This document shows, piece by piece, positions 45,161 through 51,971 of a DNA stretch of 64,000 nucleotides. The notes under the pieces were generated by a model. That model saw only the letters and a program-made list of their open reading frames with translations. It was not told the origin of the DNA and ran no database searches. Source of the DNA: Holophagales bacterium (lineage in GTDB: Bacteria; Acidobacteriota; Thermoanaerobaculia; UBA5066); assembly GCA_016714815.1 (NCBI GenBank), contig JADKBZ010000003.1, positions 124,001-188,000 on the forward strand, in the 5' to 3' direction. A program made the position numbers and the translations under genes. Position 1 is the stretch's first letter, and each line of letters opens with the position of its first letter.

Positions 45161-45723
45161 GGAGCCGCGTCGAGGCCCCCGAAGAGCTCGTCGCGACCGT
45201 CGCCGATAGGACCGAGCCTGCCCTCGTCCTCCTGACCGGAACGCGCGGGACCGGGAAGTCCCGCTGGTGCGAGCGGCTCGCCGGCGTCGGCCGCGCGGCC
45301 GGGCTGGACGTGGCGGGCCTCGTCTCTCCGGCGGTGGTCGAATCGGGGGTGAAGACCGCCATCGACCTGCTCGACCTCGGCAGCGGGGCACGCCGCCGCC
45401 TCGCCGACCGTCCTCCGCCGGGCCTGCCCGGCACGGCGGGGCTGGGTTGGCGCTTTCATCCGGAGACGCTCGCCTGGGGGAACGAGGTCCTCGGGCGGAC
45501 GGGGCCGTGCGACCTCCTCGTCCTCGACGAGCTCGGGCCGCTGGAACTCAGGGACGAGAGCGGCTTCGCGGCGAGCTTTCCTGCTCTCGCGGCACGCCGC
45601 TATCGCCTCGCGGTCGTCGTCGTGCGGCCCGAGCTCCTCGGCGAGGCGCACCGGCGCTGGCCCCGGATCGCGGAGGTTCTAGAGCTGCACGCGAGAGAGG
45701 CCGACGAGGAGGGAGGCGGATGA
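45157..45723 (+). CDS. Nucleoside-triphosphatase, THEP1/NTPase_1-like
   Basis: A 188-residue P-loop protein. Walker A is LTGTRGTGKSRWCERLAG and a Walker B-like segment is DLLVLDELGPLEL; AGLVSPAVVESGVKTAIDLLDL is typical of the THEP1 family (archaeal-type NTPases also common in bacterial metal or cofactor loci). The in vivo role is unknown; co-expression here suggests service to metal handling or cofactor processing. GTG start in a 4-base overlap with the ATPase gene. Confidence 0.78.
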   Translation: MRSRVEAPEELVATVADRTEPALVLLTGTRGTGKSRWCERLAGVGRAAGLDVAGLVSPAVVESGVKTAIDLLDLGSGARRRLADRPPPGLPGTAGLGWRFHPETLAWGNEVLGRTGPCDLLVLDELGPLELRDESGFAASFPALAARRYRLAVVVVRPELLGEAHRRWPRIAEVLELHAREADEEGGG

Positions 45724-46103
45724 CGACCATCCGCGACCTCGACTTCGGCCGGATGTACCGGGAGCAACTCGCCGCGGCCGGCCGGCTGGAGAAGCCGCCG
45801 GGAGAATGGGATACGCGAGCCTCGGAGCCGAGCCGCGAGACGGTGGGGAGCCCCTGCGTCGACCAGTTCGACGGCAGGGGCATGCGGAACGCCCTCGTGG
45901 CGAACGCCACCGCCCGGGGCCTGTCCAACGTCGAACCGATCCTGCGCGCCTGGCACGAGGACTGGGCTGACGTGCCGGCGTGCGACCTCGTGGTCGCCTC
46001 CCGCGCCACTCTCGTCGAGGACCTCGCCGATCCGCAGCGAGCACGCCTCGTCGCCCCCCCTCGCTGCCGGGCCTTGATCTCGTGGGCGTCCCGGGCGTCG
46101 TGA
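45720..46103 (+). pseudogene. Remnant of a class I SAM-dependent methyltransferase
   Basis: A 127-codon frame coupled to the previous gene by ATGA. It starts MTTIRDLDFGRMYREQLAA and has NALVANATARGLSNVEPI and DVPACDLVVASRATLVEDLAD, recognisable as parts flanking the Rossmann core of a small class I methyltransferase family. The SAM-binding loop expected between them (an LLDVGxGxG-type motif, roughly 35-40 residues) is missing in frame, and after EDLADP the sequence loses similarity. Both an internal deletion and a C-terminal truncation therefore make it non-functional. The family assignment is from memory. Confidence 0.55.
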
Positions 46104-46168
46104 ACGCCTCTAGGTTCCCTTCGAGCCCGGCCGAATGTCGTGGCCACTCTCACAGGAGCTTTTCGACG

Positions 46169-46969
46169 ATGCGCCGAGTCTCGTTCCTTCCTTCGATCCT
46201 GGCGGTGATCCGCCTCTGCGCCCCTGCACCCGTCCTTTCCGAGGCCCTGACCCGCGAGGTCCGCGTCGCCGCCGCGGCCGACCTGGAATTCGCCCTCGAC
46301 GCCGTCTTCGCGGCGACGGCCGCGTCGACGGGCGGGATCCGTCCCGCCGTCACCTATGGCTCCTCCGGCAGCTTCTACGCGCAGATCGAGAACGGCGCTC
46401 CGTACGACCTCTTCCTTTCCGCCGACGCGGACTACCCGAGGCGCCTCGCGGCGAAGGGACTCGCGGACGGCGAGCCCTTCCTCTACGCCGTCGGACGGAT
46501 CGCCCTCTGGGTGCCGGCGTCGTCGAAGGTCGACATCGAGGGGCTCGGCCTGCGTGCGCTCCTCGAGCCGTCGATCCTGAAGATCGCCATCGCGAACCCC
46601 CGGCATGCCCCGTACGGCCGCGCCGCGGAGGCAGCGATGAAGTCGCTCGGCGTCTACGACGGCGTGAAGGAGAAGCTCGTCCTCGGCGAGAACGTCGCCC
46701 AGGCTGCGCAGTTCGTCGAGAGCGGCGCCGCCGAAGCGGGGGTGATCGCCCTCTCGCTCGCCCTCGCTCCCCGGATGCGATCGGCGGGCCGGCATGTCGA
46801 GCTCCCGACCGGCAGCTACCCGCGAATGGACCAGGGGGGGCTCGTTCTGAAAGGAGCGCGCGATCCCGCCGCGGCCCGCACCCTGCGCGACGCCCTCCTC
46901 GGCCCGCGCGGCCGCGAGCTCCTGAAGGAGCATGGGTTCACTCTCCCCGCGGCGGCTCCCGCTCCTTGA
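46169..46969 (+). CDS. modA: Molybdate ABC transporter substrate-binding protein (ModA-like)
   Basis: A 266-residue periplasmic protein: signal peptide (MRRVSFLPSILAVIRLCAPAPVLSEA), then the ModA pattern VRVAAAADLEFALDAVF, VTYGSSGSFYAQIENGAPYDLFLSADADYPRRLAAKG, KIAIANPRHAPYGRAAEAAM and a C-terminal RELLKEHGF. Ser in GSSGSF is an expected oxyanion ligand. No ModB or ModC gene is adjacent, so it is an orphan here or cooperates with the Mol-type importer. The ATG at 46169 has AGGAG 10 bases upstream. Confidence 0.87.
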   Translation: MRRVSFLPSILAVIRLCAPAPVLSEALTREVRVAAAADLEFALDAVFAATAASTGGIRPAVTYGSSGSFYAQIENGAPYDLFLSADADYPRRLAAKGLADGEPFLYAVGRIALWVPASSKVDIEGLGLRALLEPSILKIAIANPRHAPYGRAAEAAMKSLGVYDGVKEKLVLGENVAQAAQFVESGAAEAGVIALSLALAPRMRSAGRHVELPTGSYPRMDQGGLVLKGARDPAAARTLRDALLGPRGRELLKEHGFTLPAAAPAP

Positions 46970-47004
46970 CGCCGGCTCCGCGGCGGGACTAACGTCGTCC
47001 GCAA

Positions 47005-47433
47005 ATGGACAGCCCGCTGAACCGCACGCTCGCCGTCACGAAGGCGCTCGCCAATCCGGCGCGCCTGCGCGTCCTCGCCGTTCTCGAGAGGGGCGAATGC
47101 TGCGTCTGCCAGCTGACGGCCGTCCTCGACCTCGCCCCTTCGACGGTGTCGGCCCACCTCTCGGAGCTGCGCCGAGCGGGTTTCCTCCTCGACCGCAAGA
47201 ACGGGAAGATCGTCTTCTACCGCCTCTCGGAGAGGGCGGAGCTGAGACCCTGGCTGAAAGCGGCGCTCGCCGGAGTCGGGGACGACGAGCGGATCGCGGC
47301 GGATCGGGCCTTTCTCGACCGGGTGAAGACAGTCGACGTCGAGACTTTCTGCGGCGCCGGCCCGCGCTGGAAGCTCCTCCCCGCGTTCCGCGCCACGTCG
47401 AAGCGGCCCGCGCGTTCACGAAAGACGGGCTGA
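47005..47433 (+). CDS. ArsR-family metal-responsive regulator 1
   Basis: A 142-residue winged-helix repressor: KALANPARLRVLAVLERGECCVCQLTAVLDLAPSTVSAHLSELRRAGFLLDRKNGKIVFYRL. The ECCVCQL segment at the start of the DNA-reading region resembles the arsenite/antimonite-binding ELCVC site of classical ArsR, so thiol-reactive metalloid sensing is plausible. A large hairpin follows its stop. It sits between the molybdate locus and the respiratory operon. Confidence 0.88.
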   Translation: MDSPLNRTLAVTKALANPARLRVLAVLERGECCVCQLTAVLDLAPSTVSAHLSELRRAGFLLDRKNGKIVFYRLSERAELRPWLKAALAGVGDDERIAADRAFLDRVKTVDVETFCGAGPRWKLLPAFRATSKRPARSRKTG

Positions 47434-47442
47434 CGGCCGGCC

Positions 47443-47489
47443 GGCACCCCAGGTCATCAGGCCAACGGCGGTCCTGATGACGGGGTGCC
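47443..47489 (+). terminator. Long hairpin after ArsR gene 1
   Basis: GGCACCCC, a 2-base bulge, GTCATCAGG, an 11-base loop, then CCTGATGAC and GGGGTGCC: a 17-bp stem ten bases after the arsR stop. There is no T-run. It probably terminates or insulates the upstream transcript. Confidence 0.5.
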
Positions 47490-47616
47490 ACCGACCCACA
47501 TTCCGGAGGACACCTCGGCAGCCGCGTCGGCGCAAACCTCTCCACTGAAGGGGCTTGCGGCGCCGGCCCGAGGGAAGGCCCCACCCCGCCCCCCGGGCTC
47601 CCGCGACACCGTCACG

Positions 47617-47698
47617 ATTTCGACACATCGCGAAATGATGAAAACTCATCGTTGAGCGGCGGGCCGAACCCCGTCATCATTTCGTCCGTTCGCAAGAT
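47617..47698. promoter_or_regulatory. Two operator-like repeats upstream of ArsR gene 2
   Basis: ATTTCG-N6-CGCGAAAT at 47617-47636 and ATTTCG-N6-CGCAAGAT at 47679-47698, the second ending at the start codon of arsR 2. Between them is GATGA-aaac-TCATC (47637-47650). The region is AT-rich for this genome. Two copies of one spaced palindrome suggest binding sites for one of the ArsR proteins, giving autoregulation and control of the respiratory operon. Confidence 0.5.
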
Positions 47699-48164
47699 GC
47701 CGACCACACCGCTCTCGCAGCTCCTGGACGTTTCGAAGGCGCTGGCGAACCGCGCCCGCCTGCGCATCCTCGCCGTTCTCGACGGACACGAGCTCTGCGT
47801 CGGCCAGGTCGCGGCGATCTTCGACGTCGCGCGCTCCACCGCCTCAGAGCACCTCTCCGCGCTCCGGCGGGTGGGGCTCGTCGCCGAGCGCCGAGACGGC
47901 AAGTTCGTCTACTACTCCCTCGTCGCGGACGTTCGGGCGCGCAAGTTCTCCGACGTCGTCCTCTCCGAGGTCTCGGCCGACGCCGCGATCCGGAAGGACC
48001 GGGAGATGGCCGCGCGGATTCTCACCCTGCCCCACGATCTCGTCTGCGATCAGGGCCGCGCCGCCCTTCTCGCCCCGATCGGTCCGGCCGGTCGGGCGGC
48101 CGATCCGTCCTCACCGTCCTGCCCTTCAGCAGCTTCGAACACCGACCCACAGGAGGTCCCATGA
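47697..48164 (+). CDS. ArsR-family regulator 2, coupled to the respiratory operon
   Basis: A 155-residue winged-helix regulator: VSKALANRARLRILAVLDGHELCVGQVAAIFDVARSTASEHLSALRRVGLVAERRDGKFVYYSL. The first metal-site position reads ELCVGQ, so only one Cys of the ELCVC pair remains; its signal may differ from that of regulator 1. The ATG at 47697 was chosen over an upstream TTG because the conserved domain starts soon after it. Its last codon and TGA overlap the cytochrome ATG (ATGA), so it is co-translated with the operon it probably controls. Confidence 0.87.
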   Translation: MPTTPLSQLLDVSKALANRARLRILAVLDGHELCVGQVAAIFDVARSTASEHLSALRRVGLVAERRDGKFVYYSLVADVRARKFSDVVLSEVSADAAIRKDREMAARILTLPHDLVCDQGRAALLAPIGPAGRAADPSSPSCPSAASNTDPQEVP

Positions 48165-49063
48165 AACAGGCCCGGCCCTCCCCGGGAGGCCCGCCCCGTG
48201 TCCACGGGTGGATGCCACAGGGCGGAATCCTCCTCGCGGCGGGCGCCCTCCTCTCCCTTCTCCCGTCGCCGCGCGCCGCGGCGGCCGAGAGCGCCTGTGC
48301 GCCCTGCCACGCCGAGCAGGTGGAAGCGGCCTCCAAGGGGCCGCACGCCGGCATCGCCACGCGCGAGCCGCGGTACTGCGAGAGCTGCCACGGCGATGCA
48401 GCCAGGCACCTCGAGAGCGGCTCTGCCGCCGACATCGTCGGCAAGGCAGCCCTGGCGAAGGCGGACGCGAAGGCCCGCTCGATGGCCTGCCTCACCTGCC
48501 ACCGGACCGGTTTTCCCGGCTGGGAAGGGACGCCCCATTCCCGCAGCAACGACGTCTCCTGCTGGAGCTGCCACGGCGACTCCTGGCATGACGCCAAGGG
48601 CAAGGCCGTGAAGAAGCGGGGCGAGAGCGCCTGCGCCTCCTGCCACGTCGAGCAGGTCAGCGAGTTCCGGCGCGTCTATCGCCACCCCGTCCTCGAGGGG
48701 CGGATGGGCTGCGCCTCCTGCCACGACGTCCACGGCAAGTCCGCCGGGGGCAAGAAGGGCCCCGAGGCCACCTGCCTCGAGTGCCACCCCGAGGCCGCCG
48801 GTCCGTGGGTCTTCCCTCACCGGGCGATCGAGGACGGCTGCTCCTCGTGCCACGTCCCGCACGGCTCCGTCAACCGGAGCCTGCTGAAGACCTCGGGCAA
48901 CGGCGTCTGCCTCACCTGCCACGTCCAGACCAACTTCCCGGCCGCCGGCAAGATCCCGCACAACCGCTACCTTCAGGGGGGCGGCAAGTGCATCGACTGC
49001 CACAGCGAGGTCCACGGCTCCAACGTGGACGAGCTGATGGCGCCGCAGTACCGCAAGCGCTGA
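48161..49063 (+). CDS. Decahaem c-type cytochrome (DmsE/MtrA-like)
   Basis: A 300-residue periplasmic cytochrome with a signal or anchor segment (GGILLAAGALLSLLPSPRAAAA) and ten CXXCH haem sites: CAPCH, CESCH, CLTCH, CWSCH, CASCH twice, CLECH, CSSCH, CLTCH and CIDCH. The number, the spacing and the length match the MtrA/DmsE/PioA family, which sits inside an outer-membrane barrel and passes electrons across it. AGGAGG precedes the ATG, which overlaps the arsR stop. The barrel gene follows 10 bases later, as in mtrAB and dmsEF operons. Confidence 0.88.
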   Translation: MKQARPSPGGPPRVHGWMPQGGILLAAGALLSLLPSPRAAAAESACAPCHAEQVEAASKGPHAGIATREPRYCESCHGDAARHLESGSAADIVGKAALAKADAKARSMACLTCHRTGFPGWEGTPHSRSNDVSCWSCHGDSWHDAKGKAVKKRGESACASCHVEQVSEFRRVYRHPVLEGRMGCASCHDVHGKSAGGKKGPEATCLECHPEAAGPWVFPHRAIEDGCSSCHVPHGSVNRSLLKTSGNGVCLTCHVQTNFPAAGKIPHNRYLQGGGKCIDCHSEVHGSNVDELMAPQYRKR

Positions 49064-49073
49064 GGAGGAGACG

Positions 49074-51005
49074 ATGAAGAAGAGCTTCCTCCTCCCGCTC
49101 GCCCTCACGACAGCCTTCGCCGTCGCGCTCCCCCTGGCCGCCCAGGACGCCCCGAAGCCCGCTCCCGCCAGCACCACCGACGTCACCGTCGCCGCGGTCG
49201 CCGGCATCGAGGACGGCGACGAGGGCCGGCGCGACGACCACGAGGGCTATCGCAACGGCGTCCTCGTCGGCCTCGAGCACAAGTCCAGGGGGCTCGAGAT
49301 CGGCCTGCGCTTCGAGCCGACCACGGCCGGCTGGCTCGACCTGACCTACCGCCCCGAGAGCCCCTTCCGCCTCGAGCTGACGCTCGACCGGACCCGACGC
49401 TACTCCGACACCTCCATCCGTCCGGAGACCACCTCTCTGGGTACCCCGGTCTCCACCCTCTACCCGAACACCAACACCCTCGTCCCGGCCTTCGGCGACG
49501 TCGACCCGGTCGCCACGCGGACCCGCTTCAAGGTCCGCGCGGCGTGGCTCCCCTCGGCGGGCGTCGTCGACTTCACCGTCCGCGGCGTCGACCTCGGCGG
49601 CGAGCGGGTCCCCGAAGCCCAGGGCTTCGCTTTCGGTGACTCGGGCGCCCCGGGCTTCTTCAGCCCGGCGCTGGCCGACCTGGACACGCAGCTGCTCGAA
49701 GGGGCGCTCGGAGCGCGCCTGCGCCTCCTCTGCATCGACTGGAACGCCCGCGTCGCCCTCGGCAAGCGGACGAGCGACACCGTCACCCAGACCCCCGTCT
49801 GGGGCTCCACCAGCCTCCTCGAGATGTACCGCGGGGCCGAAGGGCACGACGCCGACTACCTCCAGGCCCACCTGACCGCCGCCAACCAGTACGAGCACGT
49901 CCAGCTGGCCGGCGGCGTCCACTACGACAAGGTCGAGTCGACCCCGACCTTCAGCGGCGGCGCGCTCGGCGCCACCCCACGCGACGTCCTGACGAGCGGC
50001 GTCTCCGACGTCACCCACCAGGGAGCCGCCGGCGCCGTCTCCGTTCAGCCCTTCGGCGGCTTCGACGTGAGGGTCACCGGCCGCATCGGCAAGGAGGAGA
50101 CCGAAGCCTCCGGCACCGAGACCCTCAAGAGCCGCACCTACGCCCTCACCCAGAACCAGGACCTCGACACCTGGGCCGTCCGCGGCGAGCTCGGCTACCG
50201 CACCGGCGGCCTGCGCGCCTCGGTCCTGGGCGGGCGCGAGGAGACCACCAACGACCTCCGCTTCGTCCGCGGGACCGGCCTGCAGCAGCAGGAGAACGAG
50301 CGGACGAAGGACTCGCTCCGCGGCGAGCTGCGCTACAAGGCGGGCGCCTTCCGCGTCGCCCTGCAGGGCGGACGCACCTGGGACGAAACCACCGTCAACT
50401 TCGTCGACCTTCTCAACGGCTACGCCACCGGCCCGAAGGAATCGACCTTCGATTCCGTCTCCGGCTCCCTCACCGGCAAGCTCGGCAAGGCCCCCTTCAC
50501 CGTGATGGCCTCCTGGGGCCGGGGCGTGGCGGACCTCGAGGCGCCGTTCTACGAGCCCTTCTACGACCCCACCTGGGTCCTGGGAACGGCGCGCGCCGAG
50601 ACCGAAGCCACCAGCGTCGTCCTGCACGCCGGCACCCCCGGCGGCTCGGCCTTCGAGCTCTGGGGCGAGGTCGGCTTCCGCAGCCAGCAGTGGGAGTTCC
50701 CCGACGCCGTGACCTTCCCCGGCTTCGTCGCGACCGACGAGAAGGTCAACGGCGTCACCGCGGCTCTCGGCCTCGACTGGACGCCGGGCGACGGATGGCG
50801 CGCCGGCCTCTCGGGCTGGCTCGACGCCCCGACCGAGTCCACCGACCACCAGGCGTGGCGAGTGGAAGGGCTGGTCGAGAAGAGCCTCTCGAAGACCTTC
50901 GACGCCCTCCTGAGAGTCCAGTACCGCGACTTCGACGAAGCCCTCTACAGCCTGGACGACTACACCCTGACGGCCTTCACCTTCGGCGTGAAGGGCCACT
51001 TCTGA
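49074..51005 (+). CDS. Outer-membrane beta-barrel porin (MtrB/DmsF/PioB-like)
   Basis: A 643-residue outer-membrane protein: signal peptide (MKKSFLLPLALTTAFAVALPLAAQ), many alternating hydrophobic/polar strands with aromatic ends, and a C-terminal strand ending in Phe (FTFGVKGHF) as needed for barrel insertion. Length and strand density fit the 26-28-strand MtrB/PioB family that sheathes a decahaem cytochrome. The N-terminal CXXC of Shewanella MtrB is absent. GGAGGAG precedes the ATG. Similarity is judged from architecture and context, since barrel sequences diverge quickly. Confidence 0.78.
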   Translation: MKKSFLLPLALTTAFAVALPLAAQDAPKPAPASTTDVTVAAVAGIEDGDEGRRDDHEGYRNGVLVGLEHKSRGLEIGLRFEPTTAGWLDLTYRPESPFRLELTLDRTRRYSDTSIRPETTSLGTPVSTLYPNTNTLVPAFGDVDPVATRTRFKVRAAWLPSAGVVDFTVRGVDLGGERVPEAQGFAFGDSGAPGFFSPALADLDTQLLEGALGARLRLLCIDWNARVALGKRTSDTVTQTPVWGSTSLLEMYRGAEGHDADYLQAHLTAANQYEHVQLAGGVHYDKVESTPTFSGGALGATPRDVLTSGVSDVTHQGAAGAVSVQPFGGFDVRVTGRIGKEETEASGTETLKSRTYALTQNQDLDTWAVRGELGYRTGGLRASVLGGREETTNDLRFVRGTGLQQQENERTKDSLRGELRYKAGAFRVALQGGRTWDETTVNFVDLLNGYATGPKESTFDSVSGSLTGKLGKAPFTVMASWGRGVADLEAPFYEPFYDPTWVLGTARAETEATSVVLHAGTPGGSAFELWGEVGFRSQQWEFPDAVTFPGFVATDEKVNGVTAALGLDWTPGDGWRAGLSGWLDAPTESTDHQAWRVEGLVEKSLSKTFDALLRVQYRDFDEALYSLDDYTLTAFTFGVKGHF

Positions 51006-51019
51006 GAGAGGAAGGACCG

Positions 51020-51418
51020 ATGAGCAGGAAAGCCGCCTTCGTGGCCTTCGCCCTCGTCCCGATCCTCGCCCTGGCCTCGGCGCCCTTCGCGGGCTCCGAA
51101 GCGCGGGCGGCGAGCGCGACGGCGATCCACGACCCCCAGAGCCCCTCCTACAAATCCGACTGCCTGACCTGCCACGTCGACGTCCTCAAGCAGACGACGG
51201 CCGACCCGCGGGTCCAGACGTTCCACAACGCCATGCTCCCCTTCACCCCGGGCTACAACCCGCGCAAGGGGGCGCAGAACACCAACTGCGTCTTCTGCCA
51301 CCGCGCCGCCGTCGACTTCACCCAGGAGTCGGGCGCCGAGCTTCGGCGTGCCGTGAGCGTCGAGGCCTGCGTCTCCTGCCACTCCCGCTCGGGCCCCGGC
51401 CCGGTCTACTACAAGTAG
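51020..51418 (+). CDS. Small trihaem c-type cytochrome
   Basis: A 132-residue exported protein with a signal peptide (AFVAFALVPILALASAPFAGSEARA) and three haem-binding sites: CLTCH, CVFCH and CVSCH. Additional His and Lys residues could ligate iron distally. It probably relays electrons in the periplasm between the decahaem conduit and the iron-sulfur subunit. No family was recognised beyond multihaem cytochrome c. GGAAGG lies just before the ATG at 51020. Confidence 0.85.
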   Translation: MSRKAAFVAFALVPILALASAPFAGSEARAASATAIHDPQSPSYKSDCLTCHVDVLKQTTADPRVQTFHNAMLPFTPGYNPRKGAQNTNCVFCHRAAVDFTQESGAELRRAVSVEACVSCHSRSGPGPVYYK

Positions 51419-51427
51419 GAGCAGAGG

Positions 51428-51970
51428 ATGAGCACGTACGGATTCCTCGTCGACCTCGGGCTCTGCATCTCCTGCTCGGCCTGCGAGGCCGCCTGCAAGA
51501 CCTGGAACAACGTCCCCACGGGGCGCAACGTCCGCTGGCGCCGGGTCATCGACCAGGTCCTCGGCGTCTGGCCGAAAGTGACGACCTACGGCGTCTCGAT
51601 GGCGTGCAACCACTGCGCCGACGCCCCCTGCGTCAAGGCCTGCCCCTCCGGCGCCCTCTCCGTCCGCGCGGCGGACGGCATCGTCCTGCTCGACAAGGCC
51701 AAGTGCATCGGCTGTCAGAACTGCGTGTCGGTCTGCCCCTACGGCGCGCCGCAGTACGACGCCACCGAGAAGAAGACGTCGAAGTGCACGATGTGCGTCG
51801 ACCGGATCGACGCCGGCAAGGTGCCGGCGTGCGCCGACACCTGCCCCACCGGGGCGCTCCAGTTCGGCAAGCTCGCCGACCTCGACCGCAAGGGGGTCAA
51901 GCAGATCCCGAACTTCGCCGAGCCCTCCTACACCAACCCGTCGATCCGCTTCGTGCCGAAGGAGGGATGA
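51428..51970 (+). CDS. 4x[4Fe-4S] electron-transfer subunit (DmsB/PhsB-like)
   Basis: A 180-residue ferredoxin-type beta subunit of a molybdopterin oxidoreductase. Four Cys clusters are complete: CISCSACEAAC, CNHCADAPCVKAC, CIGCQNCVSVC and CTMCVDRIDAGKVPACADTC. It has no signal of its own and is expected to travel through the Tat pore with the catalytic subunit. No Trp or Asn replaces a ligand Cys, unlike some family members. It is one base from the catalytic gene. Confidence 0.92.
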   Translation: MSTYGFLVDLGLCISCSACEAACKTWNNVPTGRNVRWRRVIDQVLGVWPKVTTYGVSMACNHCADAPCVKACPSGALSVRAADGIVLLDKAKCIGCQNCVSVCPYGAPQYDATEKKTSKCTMCVDRIDAGKVPACADTCPTGALQFGKLADLDRKGVKQIPNFAEPSYTNPSIRFVPKEG

Positions 51971-51971
51971 G

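Noticed and set aside
47652..47696. TTG start adding 15 residues to ArsR 2
   Set aside because: The added residues are not part of the ArsR domain and would be translated from the operator-like repeat region; the ATG at 47697 fits better.
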